Shown here piece by piece: positions 54,581 to 64,000 of a stretch of 64,000 bases of DNA (the stretch's first letter is position 1; each line of letters opens with the position of its first letter). The DNA is from Glaciecola sp947496235 (GTDB taxonomy: Bacteria > Pseudomonadota > Gammaproteobacteria > Enterobacterales > Alteromonadaceae). Location: assembly GCF_050306235.1 (NCBI RefSeq), contig NZ_JBLWFH010000007.1:186001-250000 (forward strand), written 5' to 3'. The notes under the pieces are model-generated. The model saw only the letters and a list, made by a program, of their open reading frames with translations. It was not told the origin of the DNA and ran no database searches. A program made the position numbers and the translations under genes.

Positions 54581-55804
54581 TTACTTGATTGCGCCCATCA
54601 TGTCCCACATTGGGGTAAATATGCCGAGTGCGAGTATCAGCACCATCACCGCCACAATAGAGATTAGAATGGGTTCAATTTTTGAGGTTAGGGTTTTAAT
54701 GTCATAAGCCACTTCGCGCTCATAGAATTCGGCAACTTCTTGCAGTAATTCATCCACACGACCCGTTTCTTCCCCAACGTTGATCATTTGCAATACCAAG
54801 GGGGTAAATAAATCAGACGTTCTAGCAACACGGGATAGACTTTCGCCTTTTTCGATGCGTCTTCGCATGCCCAAAATGGCGTCGTTCATATAAGCATTAT
54901 CAACTGCCTCAGCAACTAAACTGAGTGCACTGGTAAGGGGAACGCCAGCTTTTAACATCATCGAAAAACTACGAGCAAAACGGCCCAATAAGGAACGTTC
55001 AACAATGGTGCCCATAATAGGCGCTTTTATTTTCCAATGATCCCAGACTAAACGCCCTTCTTGGGTATTGATGTAATGTTTGACGCCGAAGAAAACCAAT
55101 AAAATTATGCCTATCAGCACATACCATTGGTTAACAAAGAAATCTGACATCCCTAAAAGCACACGGGTCATAAGCGGTAATTCGGTATCAAACTTGGCAA
55201 ACATGCCCGCAAATACTGGGATTACAAACACATTCACTACGACCAACGCCCCTGCTAATGCAAATAGAACAAAACTGGGATAGCGAGTCGCCGCTTTTAT
55301 TTGTTTACGGGTTTCTTGTTCCCTTTCCAAATATTCATAAAGTTGTTTAAAGGCTATATCTAACTGACCCGTATTTTCACCTACGTGAATGATACTCACG
55401 AACAATTGACTAAACACTTGTGGATGCTGGGCCATAGCAGAAGACAAACTTCGACCTTTTTCTAGTTGTTCAATCACCTGTTTTAGGGCTACTCTTAAAC
55501 GTACAGATTTGGTATTCGTTAATCCGGCTACTGATCTGATAATAGGAATGCCTGATTTGGTTAACGAATACATTTGCCGACAAAAGATTATCAGTTCATC
55601 AAGTCCAACCGCTGGGGTAAAAAAGTGAATATTGTCACTTTCTTGTTTAGCTTGTGTGTCTTGTTTACCCTGTTTATTGATGATTTCTATCGGAATAATT
55701 TGTTTAGCTACTAAAGAGCGCGCAGCAGTACCTTCATCAACGGCTTCTAAGACGCCGGAGACTTCTTCCCCTTGTTGAGTCCGCCCTTTATATACAAACT
55801 GCAT
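54581..55804 (-). CDS. mshG: MSHA inner-membrane platform protein MshG
   Basis: MshG (407 residues) is the PilC/GspF-type platform protein that receives force from MshE. It holds two T2SSF repeats (about 65-190 and 265-385) with the motifs GIPIIRSVAGL and GVPLTSALSLVAEA, and three transmembrane helices. It overlaps mshE by one base, so the ATPase and platform are translated together. Confidence 0.96.
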   Translation of the reverse strand: MQFVYKGRTQQGEEVSGVLEAVDEGTAARSLVAKQIIPIEIINKQGKQDTQAKQESDNIHFFTPAVGLDELIIFCRQMYSLTKSGIPIIRSVAGLTNTKSVRLRVALKQVIEQLEKGRSLSSAMAQHPQVFSQLFVSIIHVGENTGQLDIAFKQLYEYLEREQETRKQIKAATRYPSFVLFALAGALVVVNVFVIPVFAGMFAKFDTELPLMTRVLLGMSDFFVNQWYVLIGIILLVFFGVKHYINTQEGRLVWDHWKIKAPIMGTIVERSLLGRFARSFSMMLKAGVPLTSALSLVAEAVDNAYMNDAILGMRRRIEKGESLSRVARTSDLFTPLVLQMINVGEETGRVDELLQEVAEFYEREVAYDIKTLTSKIEPILISIVAVMVLILALGIFTPMWDMMGAIK

Positions 55805-57642
55805 TAATCAATGTCCTCTAACGAGAATCCTGACGCAGGTTTTGGCGGTTGTTGCTCAGAATCTTCGGTAGTTTCTAATGCCAAAGATGATTCAGCTTGA
55901 TCCGACGAGGAGGTAGATGGTAGCTCTTTTGGTAGTTTGTCTTTTCCATCAGAAACCATTTCCACCAGCCTTAACACTTCATCTAAGGAAGTGACGCCTT
56001 GTTTGGCATAATCAAAGGCCGCGTGTGATAAGGGGCGGTATTTGGGATCTCGTTTAGCTTGGGCGGTGAATTCAAACCCATCACCTGATTTAAGCGCGTT
56101 CATTAGTGGTTCAGTAACCTCAAGTAACTCAAACACACCAAGGCGACCGCGATAACCAGTAAAGTTACAGCGTTGACAGCCGCGACCTGTTTTAAATTCA
56201 AAATTACTTAGTTCAGGCTCAATGTGAGCCAACCAAATGCGATGCTCTTCAGTAGGCGCTGTGGTTTGCGCACATTTATCGCAGACTTTTCGCACCAAAC
56301 GTTGTGCGATAACACCTTTTAGTGAACTCGCCACTAGATAGCCTGGCGCACCCATGTCTATTAGACGTATAGCACTGCTTACCGCATCATTAGTATGCAA
56401 TGTTGATAATACTAAGTGACCGGTTAAGGCACCTCTTAAACCAATTTCCACGGTTTCCTGATCACGCATTTCCCCGACCATTAAGATATCAGGGTCTTGT
56501 CGTAAAGTGGTGCGTAATACATTGGCAAAGGTTAACTCTATTTTATGGTTCACTTGTACCTGATTGATTCTCGGTAATCTGTATTCCACCGGATCCTCAA
56601 CCGTTATTATCTTGTTTTCTGGCTTGTTGAGTTCATTGAGAGAGCCATACAAGGTGGTAGTTTTACCTGAGCCTGTTGGACCGGTAACCAAAATCATGCC
56701 GTGGGGTCGATGTAGCAAGGATCTAAATCGCACTAACATGTCCGCAGGCATTCCGGTTTGCTCTAGTGTTAGCACGCCTTGAGACTGATCCAACAAACGC
56801 ATTACTACAGATTCACCGCCTTGAAGTGGCATGGTGGAAACCCGCACATCAATTCGATGATTTTTTACCGTTATTTGGGTACGTCCATCCTGTGGCAAAC
56901 GCTTTTCAGAGATGTCCATGCCGGACATCAGTTTAAGTCTAAGGACGAGAGCTGACGCTATGTTGCCTTCGGGAATAATATTCTCTTGCAAAACCCCATC
57001 CACGCGCTGACGAATGCGCAATTGCTTTTCATCAGGTTCAATATGAATGTCAGAGGCTTTTGCCATTACAGCGTCTTCAAAAATAGACTGCAAAAGCTTA
57101 GCCACTACGTTGTCTTGTTCATCGATAAAACCTGTATCAAGTTGAAATTCCACATCATCTTGATATTCATCTGCAAGCTCTTGGGCAAAGGATGCAATTT
57201 CTTCGGTTTTACGATAGTAATTTTCGTAGGCAATATAAAGTTGTGACTCACTGACCACTGCAACTTCTACCGGTTTAGGTAGCTTAGTTGAAAGTTCGTC
57301 TAATGCGTTAATGTCGGCGGGGTCACTCATGCCTACCAATAAGGTGTCGCCTTGATCTTCAAGTACTAGGGCGCGGTATCGTCTTGCTTGAATTTCTGGC
57401 AGCAACCTTACGGCATTAGGATTAACCCTGTAGTCCTCCAGGTTAATCATGGGAACGCCAAGGTGCTGAGAAAGCAACTCTAACAGTTGATTCTCACTGA
57501 CCAAGGCCATTGAAATTAAGGTAGCCCCTAGCTTTCTTCCGGTATTTCTTTGTTCAGAAAGTGCTTGCTGGAGTTCGTCATCAGTTATCAGGCCATTTTG
57601 AACCAGCAAATCACCTAATCTGATTTTTACTCTTTGGGTCAT
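55804..57642 (-). CDS. mshE: MSHA extension ATPase MshE, c-di-GMP-binding type
   Basis: MshE (612 residues) powers pilus extension. Its N-terminal MshEN region carries two tandem motifs of the type RLGxxLxxxGxxxxxxLxxxLxxQ: RLGDLLVQNGLITDDELQQA (about 8) and KLGATLISMALVSENQLLEL (about 36). In Vibrio these motifs bind c-di-GMP and allow pilus assembly. The ATPase has Walker A GPTGSGKTTT (about 320), the Asp box and His box (LVLSTLHTND) and a four-Cys zinc motif (CDKC and CQRC). A low-complexity acidic-Ser C-terminal tail is present. Overlaps mshN and mshG by one base each. Confidence 0.97.
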   Translation of the reverse strand: MTQRVKIRLGDLLVQNGLITDDELQQALSEQRNTGRKLGATLISMALVSENQLLELLSQHLGVPMINLEDYRVNPNAVRLLPEIQARRYRALVLEDQGDTLLVGMSDPADINALDELSTKLPKPVEVAVVSESQLYIAYENYYRKTEEIASFAQELADEYQDDVEFQLDTGFIDEQDNVVAKLLQSIFEDAVMAKASDIHIEPDEKQLRIRQRVDGVLQENIIPEGNIASALVLRLKLMSGMDISEKRLPQDGRTQITVKNHRIDVRVSTMPLQGGESVVMRLLDQSQGVLTLEQTGMPADMLVRFRSLLHRPHGMILVTGPTGSGKTTTLYGSLNELNKPENKIITVEDPVEYRLPRINQVQVNHKIELTFANVLRTTLRQDPDILMVGEMRDQETVEIGLRGALTGHLVLSTLHTNDAVSSAIRLIDMGAPGYLVASSLKGVIAQRLVRKVCDKCAQTTAPTEEHRIWLAHIEPELSNFEFKTGRGCQRCNFTGYRGRLGVFELLEVTEPLMNALKSGDGFEFTAQAKRDPKYRPLSHAAFDYAKQGVTSLDEVLRLVEMVSDGKDKLPKELPSTSSSDQAESSLALETTEDSEQQPPKPASGFSLEDID

Positions 57643-58721
57643 CAGGACTGTCTCGCTAAAAACTCTATGCGTTGGTTTACAAAACTATGCACTTGGGTAG
57701 GCAATTGATTTAATACTTGCACTTGCTGATAGGAGGCAAGTGCCTCTTTGGACAGGCTTAATTTATCTTGGCAAACGGCTAAACCTAACCACCATTTGGC
57801 ATTAGTAGACTCGCGAGATACTAAAATTTTGTAATCGTTAAAAGCACTTTGGTATTGGCCTGATTTTTCGGCCAGTGCGGCTCTAAAACTCAGTAAATCA
57901 TTTGTTGCTTGATGACTATTTGGGTGCTGTTCAAGCACAGTCATCGCACCTAGCGCATCACCTTGGCGAAAAGCGATTCTTGCCTGCATGAGGCGCATGG
58001 CGCTATCGGTTGGGAAACGCTGGAGCCCAATGTGCAAGGTTTGTGTCGCTTGGCTTACCTGATTTTGTGCATATTGCAGTGAGGCTAGTTGCTTGATCAC
58101 ACTTTTATCATCTGGCGCCATAGACAACACCTGAGTCAATTTATCGATGGCGGTAAGTGTATCTTTGCTATCCAACGCGAATCTGGCTTGTTCTTTTAAA
58201 CTTGAGACCGTTTTTGAGTGTCCTGAACTTGGCGCTATGCTGAGGCTTTGCGGCTGTTTTTGAACTTCTGAAATGGCAGCTACCTTTGTTTCAGTGGATG
58301 TCATTTCTGCCGTTTGCAGTTGAACATCGTTTAATTCAGTCGCTAGGGCAGCTTCCACTATCTCTGGTTTGTCTGTTTTGACAGGTTCTGGAATGTCAGC
58401 CACTTGAATTTCAGGCTCAGAAACTGGTATTAATTCAGCCTTAGCCGGCCCATTTGCATCAACGTAAGCAATTTGATCGCCTTTATCAGGGGCAAATTCA
58501 AGATCCTGCGTTGCAGGTTGAACAGGTCGAGAGTTCACTTCGTTTTCTGATGTGTAAAACTTTACATAACCAACACTTGCAGTTACTGCCAATAGACTAA
58601 CAATCAACATGCTAAACATAAGTTTTTTATTGCGGGTGTTTTCAGATGCCACATAGTCTGCGCTAATTTGGCTGGATTGGCGCTTTTCTAAATCCCGTAG
58701 CATTTTATTGACTACACTCAT
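57642..58721 (-). CDS. mshN: MSHA biogenesis TPR protein MshN
   Basis: MshN (359 residues) has an N-terminal segment MSVVNKMLRDLEKRQ typical of MshN/GspB-like proteins, one transmembrane helix (about 34-53), a long low-complexity region rich in Glu, Ala and Pro, and TPR repeats (about 170-355) that likely bind partners in the periplasm. I chose the ATG at 58721, just after the mshM stop, with AGGTGG upstream; a GTG nine bases earlier is less likely. Confidence 0.92.
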   Translation of the reverse strand: MSVVNKMLRDLEKRQSSQISADYVASENTRNKKLMFSMLIVSLLAVTASVGYVKFYTSENEVNSRPVQPATQDLEFAPDKGDQIAYVDANGPAKAELIPVSEPEIQVADIPEPVKTDKPEIVEAALATELNDVQLQTAEMTSTETKVAAISEVQKQPQSLSIAPSSGHSKTVSSLKEQARFALDSKDTLTAIDKLTQVLSMAPDDKSVIKQLASLQYAQNQVSQATQTLHIGLQRFPTDSAMRLMQARIAFRQGDALGAMTVLEQHPNSHQATNDLLSFRAALAEKSGQYQSAFNDYKILVSRESTNAKWWLGLAVCQDKLSLSKEALASYQQVQVLNQLPTQVHSFVNQRIEFLARQS

Positions 58722-58723
58722 GC

Positions 58724-59668
58724 CTACCACCTACTCACATAACTTAGTAACTCTTGATATGACATATAGAGTTCGTTAGTGGTAAACAGTGTTAGGCCGG
58801 TAACACCAAGAACTACTACTGGTAATGCCCATGCCATCCAAGGAAATCCCGGAATTGCAAACGCTGCTTCGGTATCTTTTGCTGCGAGTTTTATATGCTT
58901 GCGAGAAATCTTATATTTGCCTTCGCCATAGGCCAGCATAAGTGCTTTGTGGGCGATTATATTGACTAATCTTGGGGTTCCATTGCTTACTTTAAATAAC
59001 AAGCGACAAACACCTTTACTGAACACATCCCCAGTCGCATGGCCAGCCACTCGCATGCGATGACGGCTATATTGAAAAATCTGGTCCGCATCCATCTGTT
59101 TTAGACTATATGAAAAGGTGATGCGTTGTTTAAGTTGGCGCAATTCCGGCTTGCTGATTTTATCATTTAATTCAGGTTGCCCGAACAGTACCACCTGCAT
59201 TAATTTGCATGATTCAGTCTCTAAATTGGTCATCAACCGCAACGCTTCGATGCTCTCATCCGGTAGTGCTTGGGCCTCATCTATGATCAGCAAGACAGCT
59301 TTATGCTGTTGACGAATCTCAATTAAGCGCTGCTGAATTTTATGGGTAAATTCTTGTTGATCGCCATTAGTAGAGAGATCCACTTGTAGCTCAGCGGCGA
59401 CCGATTTACGTAGCTCCGCTGGAGACAAATAAGGGTTTGGAATGTAGGCCGTAACAAAGCCATCGCTCAGTTCGTTTAACAGCTTTCTACAAATTAAGGT
59501 TTTGCCCGTGCCAACCTCGCCGGTCACTTTAATGAAACCTTCTCCCGATTCTAGCGCTGTAGTCAGCACATTGATGGCTTCATTGTGACTTGGCAGGCCG
59601 AAATAAAACTGCGTATTGGGCGTTAATGTAAAAGGTAGTTGTCGAATACCAAAATGATATAGATACAT
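58724..59668 (-). CDS. mshM: MSHA biogenesis ATPase MshM
   Basis: MshM (314 residues) is an ExeA/GspA-type AAA+ ATPase with Walker A GEVGTGKT (about 45), Walker B LLIIDEAQ and a C-terminal membrane helix (LPVVVLGVTGLTLF). ExeA-type proteins help place the secretin through peptidoglycan; MshM is thought to do this for MshL. The ATG at 59668 has GGAG five bases upstream and starts just past the mshL stop; an earlier in-frame start is less likely. Confidence 0.95.
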   Translation of the reverse strand: MYLYHFGIRQLPFTLTPNTQFYFGLPSHNEAINVLTTALESGEGFIKVTGEVGTGKTLICRKLLNELSDGFVTAYIPNPYLSPAELRKSVAAELQVDLSTNGDQQEFTHKIQQRLIEIRQQHKAVLLIIDEAQALPDESIEALRLMTNLETESCKLMQVVLFGQPELNDKISKPELRQLKQRITFSYSLKQMDADQIFQYSRHRMRVAGHATGDVFSKGVCRLLFKVSNGTPRLVNIIAHKALMLAYGEGKYKISRKHIKLAAKDTEAAFAIPGFPWMAWALPVVVLGVTGLTLFTTNELYMSYQELLSYVSRW

Positions 59669-59670
59669 AA

Positions 59671-61332
59671 TTACTCCACGTATAACCAATCCGCCATTTG
59701 GCTACGGCTTTGCTCTAGTTGATTACGCCAAGTGTTAGTGGTAACTACTGTTGGTTTTAATAAAATAATAAGCTCTTTCTTAGATTCTTTGTCGCGCACG
59801 CTTTTAAATAAGTTGCCGAGCACTGGAATATTACCCAAGACAGGCGTTTTCGATTCTTCGCGGCTTTTCACTGACTGCATTAGGCCGCCGATTACCACAA
59901 TTTCACCGGATTGAGCGCTAACCATGGTGTCAGATTCACGAATGGTGCTTTGTGCCAAAGGCAGGACAATTTGCTCTTGATTCAGCGTAACGATTTTTTC
60001 CTGTTCTTCGGTTTCAATGACCGACGGGTGCACATGCAACAAGATACGCCCGTGTTCATCGATTTGCGGTGTAACATCTAATGCAATACCTGAGAAAAAC
60101 GGGGTTAATTCAATATCTGGTACCACAGAAGTTGTAGTTGAGGTAATGGTATTTTGACTTGAGATATCAGTGACAAAATATTCGTCATCACCCACTTTAA
60201 TTACCGCTTTTTGGTTGTTCAACGCGGTAACACGCGGACTAGAAAGCACCTGCACGTTGCCTTGAGTTTCTAGCAAATCGATCACACCAATAAAGTCTTT
60301 GTTTTGGAAGGCGACACTGGTTAGCCCCCCCAAGGTCGCGCTTAATGCATTACCGAAGTTACCTGGAGTTGAAGCAAAGGTAATATCCGTACTGCCAATA
60401 TTGCTGACGATTTGCGTCCAATTGATACCTTGTTGATATTCATCGTTTAGTTCTACTTCCAAAATGCGTGCTTCAATCACGACTTGACGGGTTAAGCTTT
60501 GTTCGGAAATTTTTAGAAAACGACGAATGATATTAATATCTTCTGGATTGGCTCGCACTGTGACCAAACCAGCTTGTGGCGATACTAAAACAGATTTACC
60601 GTCTTCATTGCCAATCATGGTTTTGAGTGACTCTTCAAGGTTTTTCCAAAAGTCGGTTTCGTTTCGCGTACTTATGGTTGTGCCATTGTTAGCATTGGCT
60701 AATCCGCCACCCGATAAATTTGAACCACTTTGAGAATTGCCACTGAAGTTATTTTGTTGGCCAAAACCACCATTGCCGCTACTGTTATTGCCGCCCTGAG
60801 ATATACCACCAGAAATAATACTGGTTTGGGTTTGACCATCGCGCTTCATCATCAAATAATTCACGCTAAAAGTTTCAGTGCGTAAACCCGCAGGGAACAC
60901 ACGATAAATGGCATCTATTTTTTCAACATGGTAGCCATAGATGTCGGTGATCAGTTTAAATACAGTGTCTAAACTAACTTGTTTTAAATCTAATGAAATG
61001 TTGCCTGTCACATCAGGATGCACGGCAACAGAATATGGCGTGTCCTGCACTAAACCGGCAAAAAAGGCAGCCGCTTCAACGCCTTTAGCACTGATATCGT
61101 ACTTTTCAGTTTCTATTAATGTTTGCTGACCCATTTCAGCACCTAACAAAGTATCTGCTACTGTGGGTGGCAATTCACTTAAAGGCGCAGGACTAGGCTG
61201 AGAAGCCGCATAAGTTTGAATATCATGGGCTAACGATTGTTCAACATGGCTATCTTTGGTTGATGAACAACTACTCAATACGCTGGTAAGCGCAAGTAGG
61301 GAAATTGTTATTTTTGGACAAAGTTTGATCAT
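59671..61332 (-). CDS. mshL: MSHA outer-membrane secretin MshL
   Basis: MshL (553 residues) forms the outer-membrane pore for the pilus. A lipoprotein signal with lipobox LSSC (Cys about 21) is followed by a secretin short N-domain (about 90-155), a Gly/Ser/Asn-rich linker (about 175-220), and the secretin core with VIEARILEVELND and GEIVVIGGLMQS. The C-terminus ends LADWLYVE-like residues beyond the last barrel strand. It overlaps mshK by four bases. Confidence 0.96.
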   Translation of the reverse strand: MIKLCPKITISLLALTSVLSSCSSTKDSHVEQSLAHDIQTYAASQPSPAPLSELPPTVADTLLGAEMGQQTLIETEKYDISAKGVEAAAFFAGLVQDTPYSVAVHPDVTGNISLDLKQVSLDTVFKLITDIYGYHVEKIDAIYRVFPAGLRTETFSVNYLMMKRDGQTQTSIISGGISQGGNNSSGNGGFGQQNNFSGNSQSGSNLSGGGLANANNGTTISTRNETDFWKNLEESLKTMIGNEDGKSVLVSPQAGLVTVRANPEDINIIRRFLKISEQSLTRQVVIEARILEVELNDEYQQGINWTQIVSNIGSTDITFASTPGNFGNALSATLGGLTSVAFQNKDFIGVIDLLETQGNVQVLSSPRVTALNNQKAVIKVGDDEYFVTDISSQNTITSTTTSVVPDIELTPFFSGIALDVTPQIDEHGRILLHVHPSVIETEEQEKIVTLNQEQIVLPLAQSTIRESDTMVSAQSGEIVVIGGLMQSVKSREESKTPVLGNIPVLGNLFKSVRDKESKKELIILLKPTVVTTNTWRNQLEQSRSQMADWLYVE

Positions 61333-61700
61333 TTACTTGCCTGCTTATTCACTTGATCGTCCTTGTAAATTGACAATATCACGTCATCTACATTGCCTTG
61401 GGAATCAACTAAACGTACTTGTTTGTCGCTAATTTTTGTTATTGTCATACCGTCAATACCATCACCCGCTTTAACCACTTCACCATTTACCACTGCATAC
61501 AAGGTGGAATTGCGTTTAAAAATGGCACTTAATCTAAAATTGCCGTTGCTGATTAATTCTGGGGCTAATTGCTGCACAATAACGCTCGGTGGTTTGGTAG
61601 GATCTAATCGTTTCGAGATTTTTTCGTCACCAAAAGCACCGCCTGTCATGACAAGGGTTAACGCCGCTAAGATTGTGCAAATCAACTTATTAATTAACAC
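61329..61700 (-). CDS. mshK: MSHA biogenesis protein MshK
   Basis: MshK (123 residues) is a small exported PilP-like protein with a signal peptide (cleaved near GGAFG) and a beta-rich domain with SAIFKRNSTLYAVVNGEVVKAGDGIDGMTI, like PilP/GspC homology regions that bind the secretin. It thus links the inner-membrane MshJ-type complex to MshL. Overlaps mshL by four and mshJ by 11 bases. Confidence 0.9.
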   Translation of the reverse strand: MLINKLICTILAALTLVMTGGAFGDEKISKRLDPTKPPSVIVQQLAPELISNGNFRLSAIFKRNSTLYAVVNGEVVKAGDGIDGMTITKISDKQVRLVDSQGNVDDVILSIYKDDQVNKQASK

Positions 61701-62349
61701 CGATAAATGCCTCGCTAGTACTAAGAGTAAATACCTCTAATTGGGTGATAGCTTTGGGGTGCTCACTGACTTTGTATTCCAAATGCCGCCAATAAAGCTT
61801 CCACCCTAGGTTTTCGGCATTTGTTAAAAAGTCTCTAGTATCTAAATAACCACCTTCAAAGGTGATTCGTATACCGTGTTGAAATAAAGTGTCGCCATTG
61901 CTCTTGTCAGTGAAAAGTGCTGTAGGTGCTATAGACTGCATTTCTATTAGCTTGAGCGACTTTGCTTTGTAGAACAGTTGCTCTAAAACCAAAGGCATCA
62001 CTTGGGGCGACACTAATTGCCCCAATTCTTTATCAAATTGTTTTTCTAAGGTATCTAAACGTTGCTGGATTTGCTGGATATTAAGCTTAGTTTCTTCATC
62101 TGGGTCTAGACTCATTTGATGGAACAGTTCAAGCTTAGTAGCTTCCAAGGTTGCAAATTGACCTTCGATATTCTGTTGCTTTTTCGCAACCTTATCGATT
62201 TCAAGAATTTGCGGTTCAACTATCAATATGTAACCAACAAAGAGCACTAGCAGAGGGGCCGCAAAAAATATAATTTTACGTTCACGTTCGGCTAAACCAT
62301 CATAACCCGCTGAGAGCTTTTGCAACGCTGACTGCTTAATTTCCGCCAT
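61690..62349 (-). CDS. mshJ: MSHA biogenesis protein MshJ (PilO-like)
   Basis: MshJ (219 residues) is a PilO-like bitopic protein with an inner-membrane helix (about 30-48) and a periplasmic coiled coil and ferredoxin-like part. It forms the alignment complex with the PilM- and PilN-like proteins. The ATG at 62349 has AAGGAG six bases upstream and overlaps the upstream gene by 14 bases; an ATG at 62355 is too near the ribosome-binding site. Confidence 0.92.
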   Translation of the reverse strand: MAEIKQSALQKLSAGYDGLAERERKIIFFAAPLLVLFVGYILIVEPQILEIDKVAKKQQNIEGQFATLEATKLELFHQMSLDPDEETKLNIQQIQQRLDTLEKQFDKELGQLVSPQVMPLVLEQLFYKAKSLKLIEMQSIAPTALFTDKSNGDTLFQHGIRITFEGGYLDTRDFLTNAENLGWKLYWRHLEYKVSEHPKAITQLEVFTLSTSEAFIGVN

Positions 62350-62980
62350 CAACATCTCCTTCGCCCTGATCTGAATTGGTATTTTCAGTGACTTGCGCGT
62401 CTGCAGGCTGACTGGTCAACCTAAACATTAAAATGTCGTCAGTTCGCTGCACTATGGCATCAGCAAATTCCTGACCTTTAAAAAATCCAGTATTGCTAAG
62501 CTTGCTTATCCAATTTGGCAGTGCAGATGGATTGGAAAGCTGCCCTTTAATGGTTAAGTCATTTTCTAAAACAGAGAATGAAGTCAGCCAAAGGTCATTG
62601 GTATAACTATTTGAAAATGCGTCAAATAACTCTGAAAACGACTTGTTTTTTAAATCCGATATCGATTGAATCTTATTGACCAACAACTGATGCTGCGTTA
62701 GATCTTGAGTAAAACGATCTAACTTAGCTTTAAGTAACGGACTACCCGTGCGTTGGGCAAGTTGGGTACTTAACCCCGCAATCTCTTGCTCAACTTCGGA
62801 ATATCTCGCCTGAGTAGCTTTCAATTGGTCTTTCTGCCCATTCAGCTGATATGAAAACCCAGCATATGCGATTGCTATCAGAAGCGCGCAGATGAGAGTG
62901 ACAAAGGTCAAATGGGCTGCATTGAAAATTTCAAAATGAGGACGAAACTCTTGATGATAGAGGTTAATTTGATGCTTCAT
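62336..62980 (-). CDS. MSHA PilN-like inner-membrane protein
   Basis: This 214-residue bitopic protein is the PilN-like part of the MSHA alignment complex, often named MshI2. It starts MKHQINLYHQEFRPHFE, the typical cytoplasmic PilN motif (INLY) that binds the PilM-like MshI. A transmembrane helix (about 25-45), a coiled coil and a small periplasmic domain follow. It overlaps mshI by 17 bases and mshJ by 14. Confidence 0.9.
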   Translation of the reverse strand: MKHQINLYHQEFRPHFEIFNAAHLTFVTLICALLIAIAYAGFSYQLNGQKDQLKATQARYSEVEQEIAGLSTQLAQRTGSPLLKAKLDRFTQDLTQHQLLVNKIQSISDLKNKSFSELFDAFSNSYTNDLWLTSFSVLENDLTIKGQLSNPSALPNWISKLSNTGFFKGQEFADAIVQRTDDILMFRLTSQPADAQVTENTNSDQGEGDVDGGN

Positions 62981-63929
62981 CAGTCACCTCTTTTTTATTC
63001 GTTTTCATCTTTTTATTAAAGTGAGTAAAGGCTGCACCTAAACAACTGAAACTCGCCATTTTAAAATTAAGCTCACCGGCACATTTAATATTGGGTAGAA
63101 AATTCTCACAAGATACGCCCATAGCAGCGCTTATTTTGTTTGCTAGAAATTCGGTATGCACGGTGTCCAGCTTTAGCAATACACGTTTTACAGGTGCTTG
63201 CCTTAACTGACTTTCAAAAAAGTCCATAGAACGCTGAATTTGCACACAAAGCGATTCAATAATACCCATATCTAATTCAGATTCAGAAAAGCTACCAATA
63301 TTTTCAAAACCTTTTAGTTGGCGACTAAAATACAGTTTATTTTCTTTCACTATATTCAACACCACTTCTTCGCCGTGCTCTTGCACTAGAGTAATCACCG
63401 CATCTTTTGATGGCGGCGCTAATTGAGTGGTGGCAAACTCTTCCACAGAGACCGATTGCAAATTAAGCTCAGCTTTAAAAATTGCTTCACTTAACTTTTC
63501 TATTTCAGTTTTCGCTAATGCAACAACCAATAACTTATTCTGACCGGACACTTGCACAGGTAAATCTGCGTAGTCATAAACTAATTCATGATTTGTTCCG
63601 GCGATTTCTTGTAACGGCCATCGAATGGCGGCAAACAGATCTTCATCGGCAACATCTGGCCGATCAATCTGCATGACACGGTACCAATGCGCCGTCAAAT
63701 TAAAGTAACAAGGAGCGCCTTGAAGTTTATTTTTTTTGACGTAATCCGCTAATGCATGTTGCCAATTTTTGTGAGAAAAACTGGCATCTAATTCCCAAAC
63801 AACCCCTTCAGCGGTCTCTTTAAACGCACACAGCAATACCTGCTCGGCAGTAAATGCCAAGCCAACCGCTTGATATTTTGACGGTTTTAAAAATTTTCGC
63901 CGTATAACGTCTTTCCAGCTAATTTGCAT
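62964..63929 (-). CDS. mshI: MSHA biogenesis protein MshI (PilM-like)
   Basis: MshI (321 residues) is a PilM-like actin-fold protein on the cytoplasmic face. Its start YQAVGLAFTAEQVLLCAF fits the first strand-turn-strand of the fold, and VITLVQEHGEEVVLNIV is like the second phosphate-binding region, though motifs are weaker than in PilM. It anchors the INLY segment of the PilN-like protein. The first gene of the MSHA run seen here; mshH (csrD-like) in relatives would lie upstream, beyond the window. The 71 bases to the window end may hold part of the promoter or an intergenic gap. Confidence 0.92.
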   Translation of the reverse strand: MQISWKDVIRRKFLKPSKYQAVGLAFTAEQVLLCAFKETAEGVVWELDASFSHKNWQHALADYVKKNKLQGAPCYFNLTAHWYRVMQIDRPDVADEDLFAAIRWPLQEIAGTNHELVYDYADLPVQVSGQNKLLVVALAKTEIEKLSEAIFKAELNLQSVSVEEFATTQLAPPSKDAVITLVQEHGEEVVLNIVKENKLYFSRQLKGFENIGSFSESELDMGIIESLCVQIQRSMDFFESQLRQAPVKRVLLKLDTVHTEFLANKISAAMGVSCENFLPNIKCAGELNFKMASFSCLGAAFTHFNKKMKTNKKEVTDEASN

Positions 63930-64000
63930 TGATTCGGTCCGCTTGTATTTGGATAACGTTTGTTTTCATTCAACTAAATCCGCACAAATTTTTGACGCAT

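Overview
The window looks like a chromosome segment of a marine gammaproteobacterium of the order Alteromonadales, most likely Alteromonadaceae (Glaciecola/Paraglaciecola/Alteromonas-like). The evidence is the moderately AT-rich composition, a complete E. coli-type S10 ribosomal operon, the mreBCD-maf-rng-yhdP-nitrilase-tldD cluster, and an MSHA (mannose-sensitive haemagglutinin) type IV pilus locus lying directly upstream of mreB. No rRNA or tRNA gene, insertion sequence, prophage or CRISPR array was recognised. Genus assignment is inference.

Layout. (1) 0.2-7.6 kb: a sigma-54 activator carrying a degenerate GGDEF domain, an SMP-30/gluconolactonase-like periplasmic protein, and a large membrane sensor with a beta-propeller and an intact GGDEF domain. 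(2) 7.6-15.4 kb, accessory: a secreted subtilisin-like protease ending in eight GAHW repeats, a divergent orphan GspC-like protein, and a tandem pair of membrane-anchored TIR-domain proteins. The pair share a nearly identical leader and TIR domain but have diverged C-terminal regions. (3) 15.4-22.6 kb: two Spondin_N-type secreted proteins (one interrupted by an in-frame stop), a DUF4920-like protein, a haemolysin III family protein, an S9 peptidase, a CPBP protease and a LysR regulator. (4) 22.6-27.9 kb: the S10 operon on the minus strand (rpsJ to rpsQ), with a strong promoter, a leader with an attenuator-like hairpin, and a terminator directly after rpsQ; the spc operon does not follow. (5) 28-34.7 kb: a solute-binding-protein remnant, an orphan GAF-GspE ATPase, a Phd/VapC-type toxin-antitoxin pair, a membrane HATPase-receiver-AraC fusion, LexA-boxed yebG, and a metallo-beta-lactamase-fold hydrolase. 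(6) 34.7-45.3 kb: the cell-shape/envelope operon mreB-mreC-mreD-maf-rng-yhdP-nit-tldD, minus strand, mostly with overlapping genes. (7) 45.4-64 kb: the MSHA pilus locus, minus strand, mshI to mshQ.

How the genes work together. The MSHA locus encodes a pilus machine: inner-membrane platform MshI/PilN-like/J/K, secretin MshL, ATPases MshM and MshE, platform protein MshG, major pilin MshA, minor pilins B, C, D, O, P, and the large LamG protein MshQ. MshE has two N-terminal c-di-GMP-binding-type motifs, so the diguanylate cyclase at 4.2-7.6 kb could feed the same signal, although a direct link is only inference. The best candidate for an undescribed system is the TIR pair at 10.8-15.3 kb: a cytoplasmic TIR enzyme domain, one membrane span, and a long, divergent, probably periplasmic region, each gene preceded by a copied leader with an inverted repeat. 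The GAHW-repeat subtilase with the divergent GspC-like gene is the second candidate.
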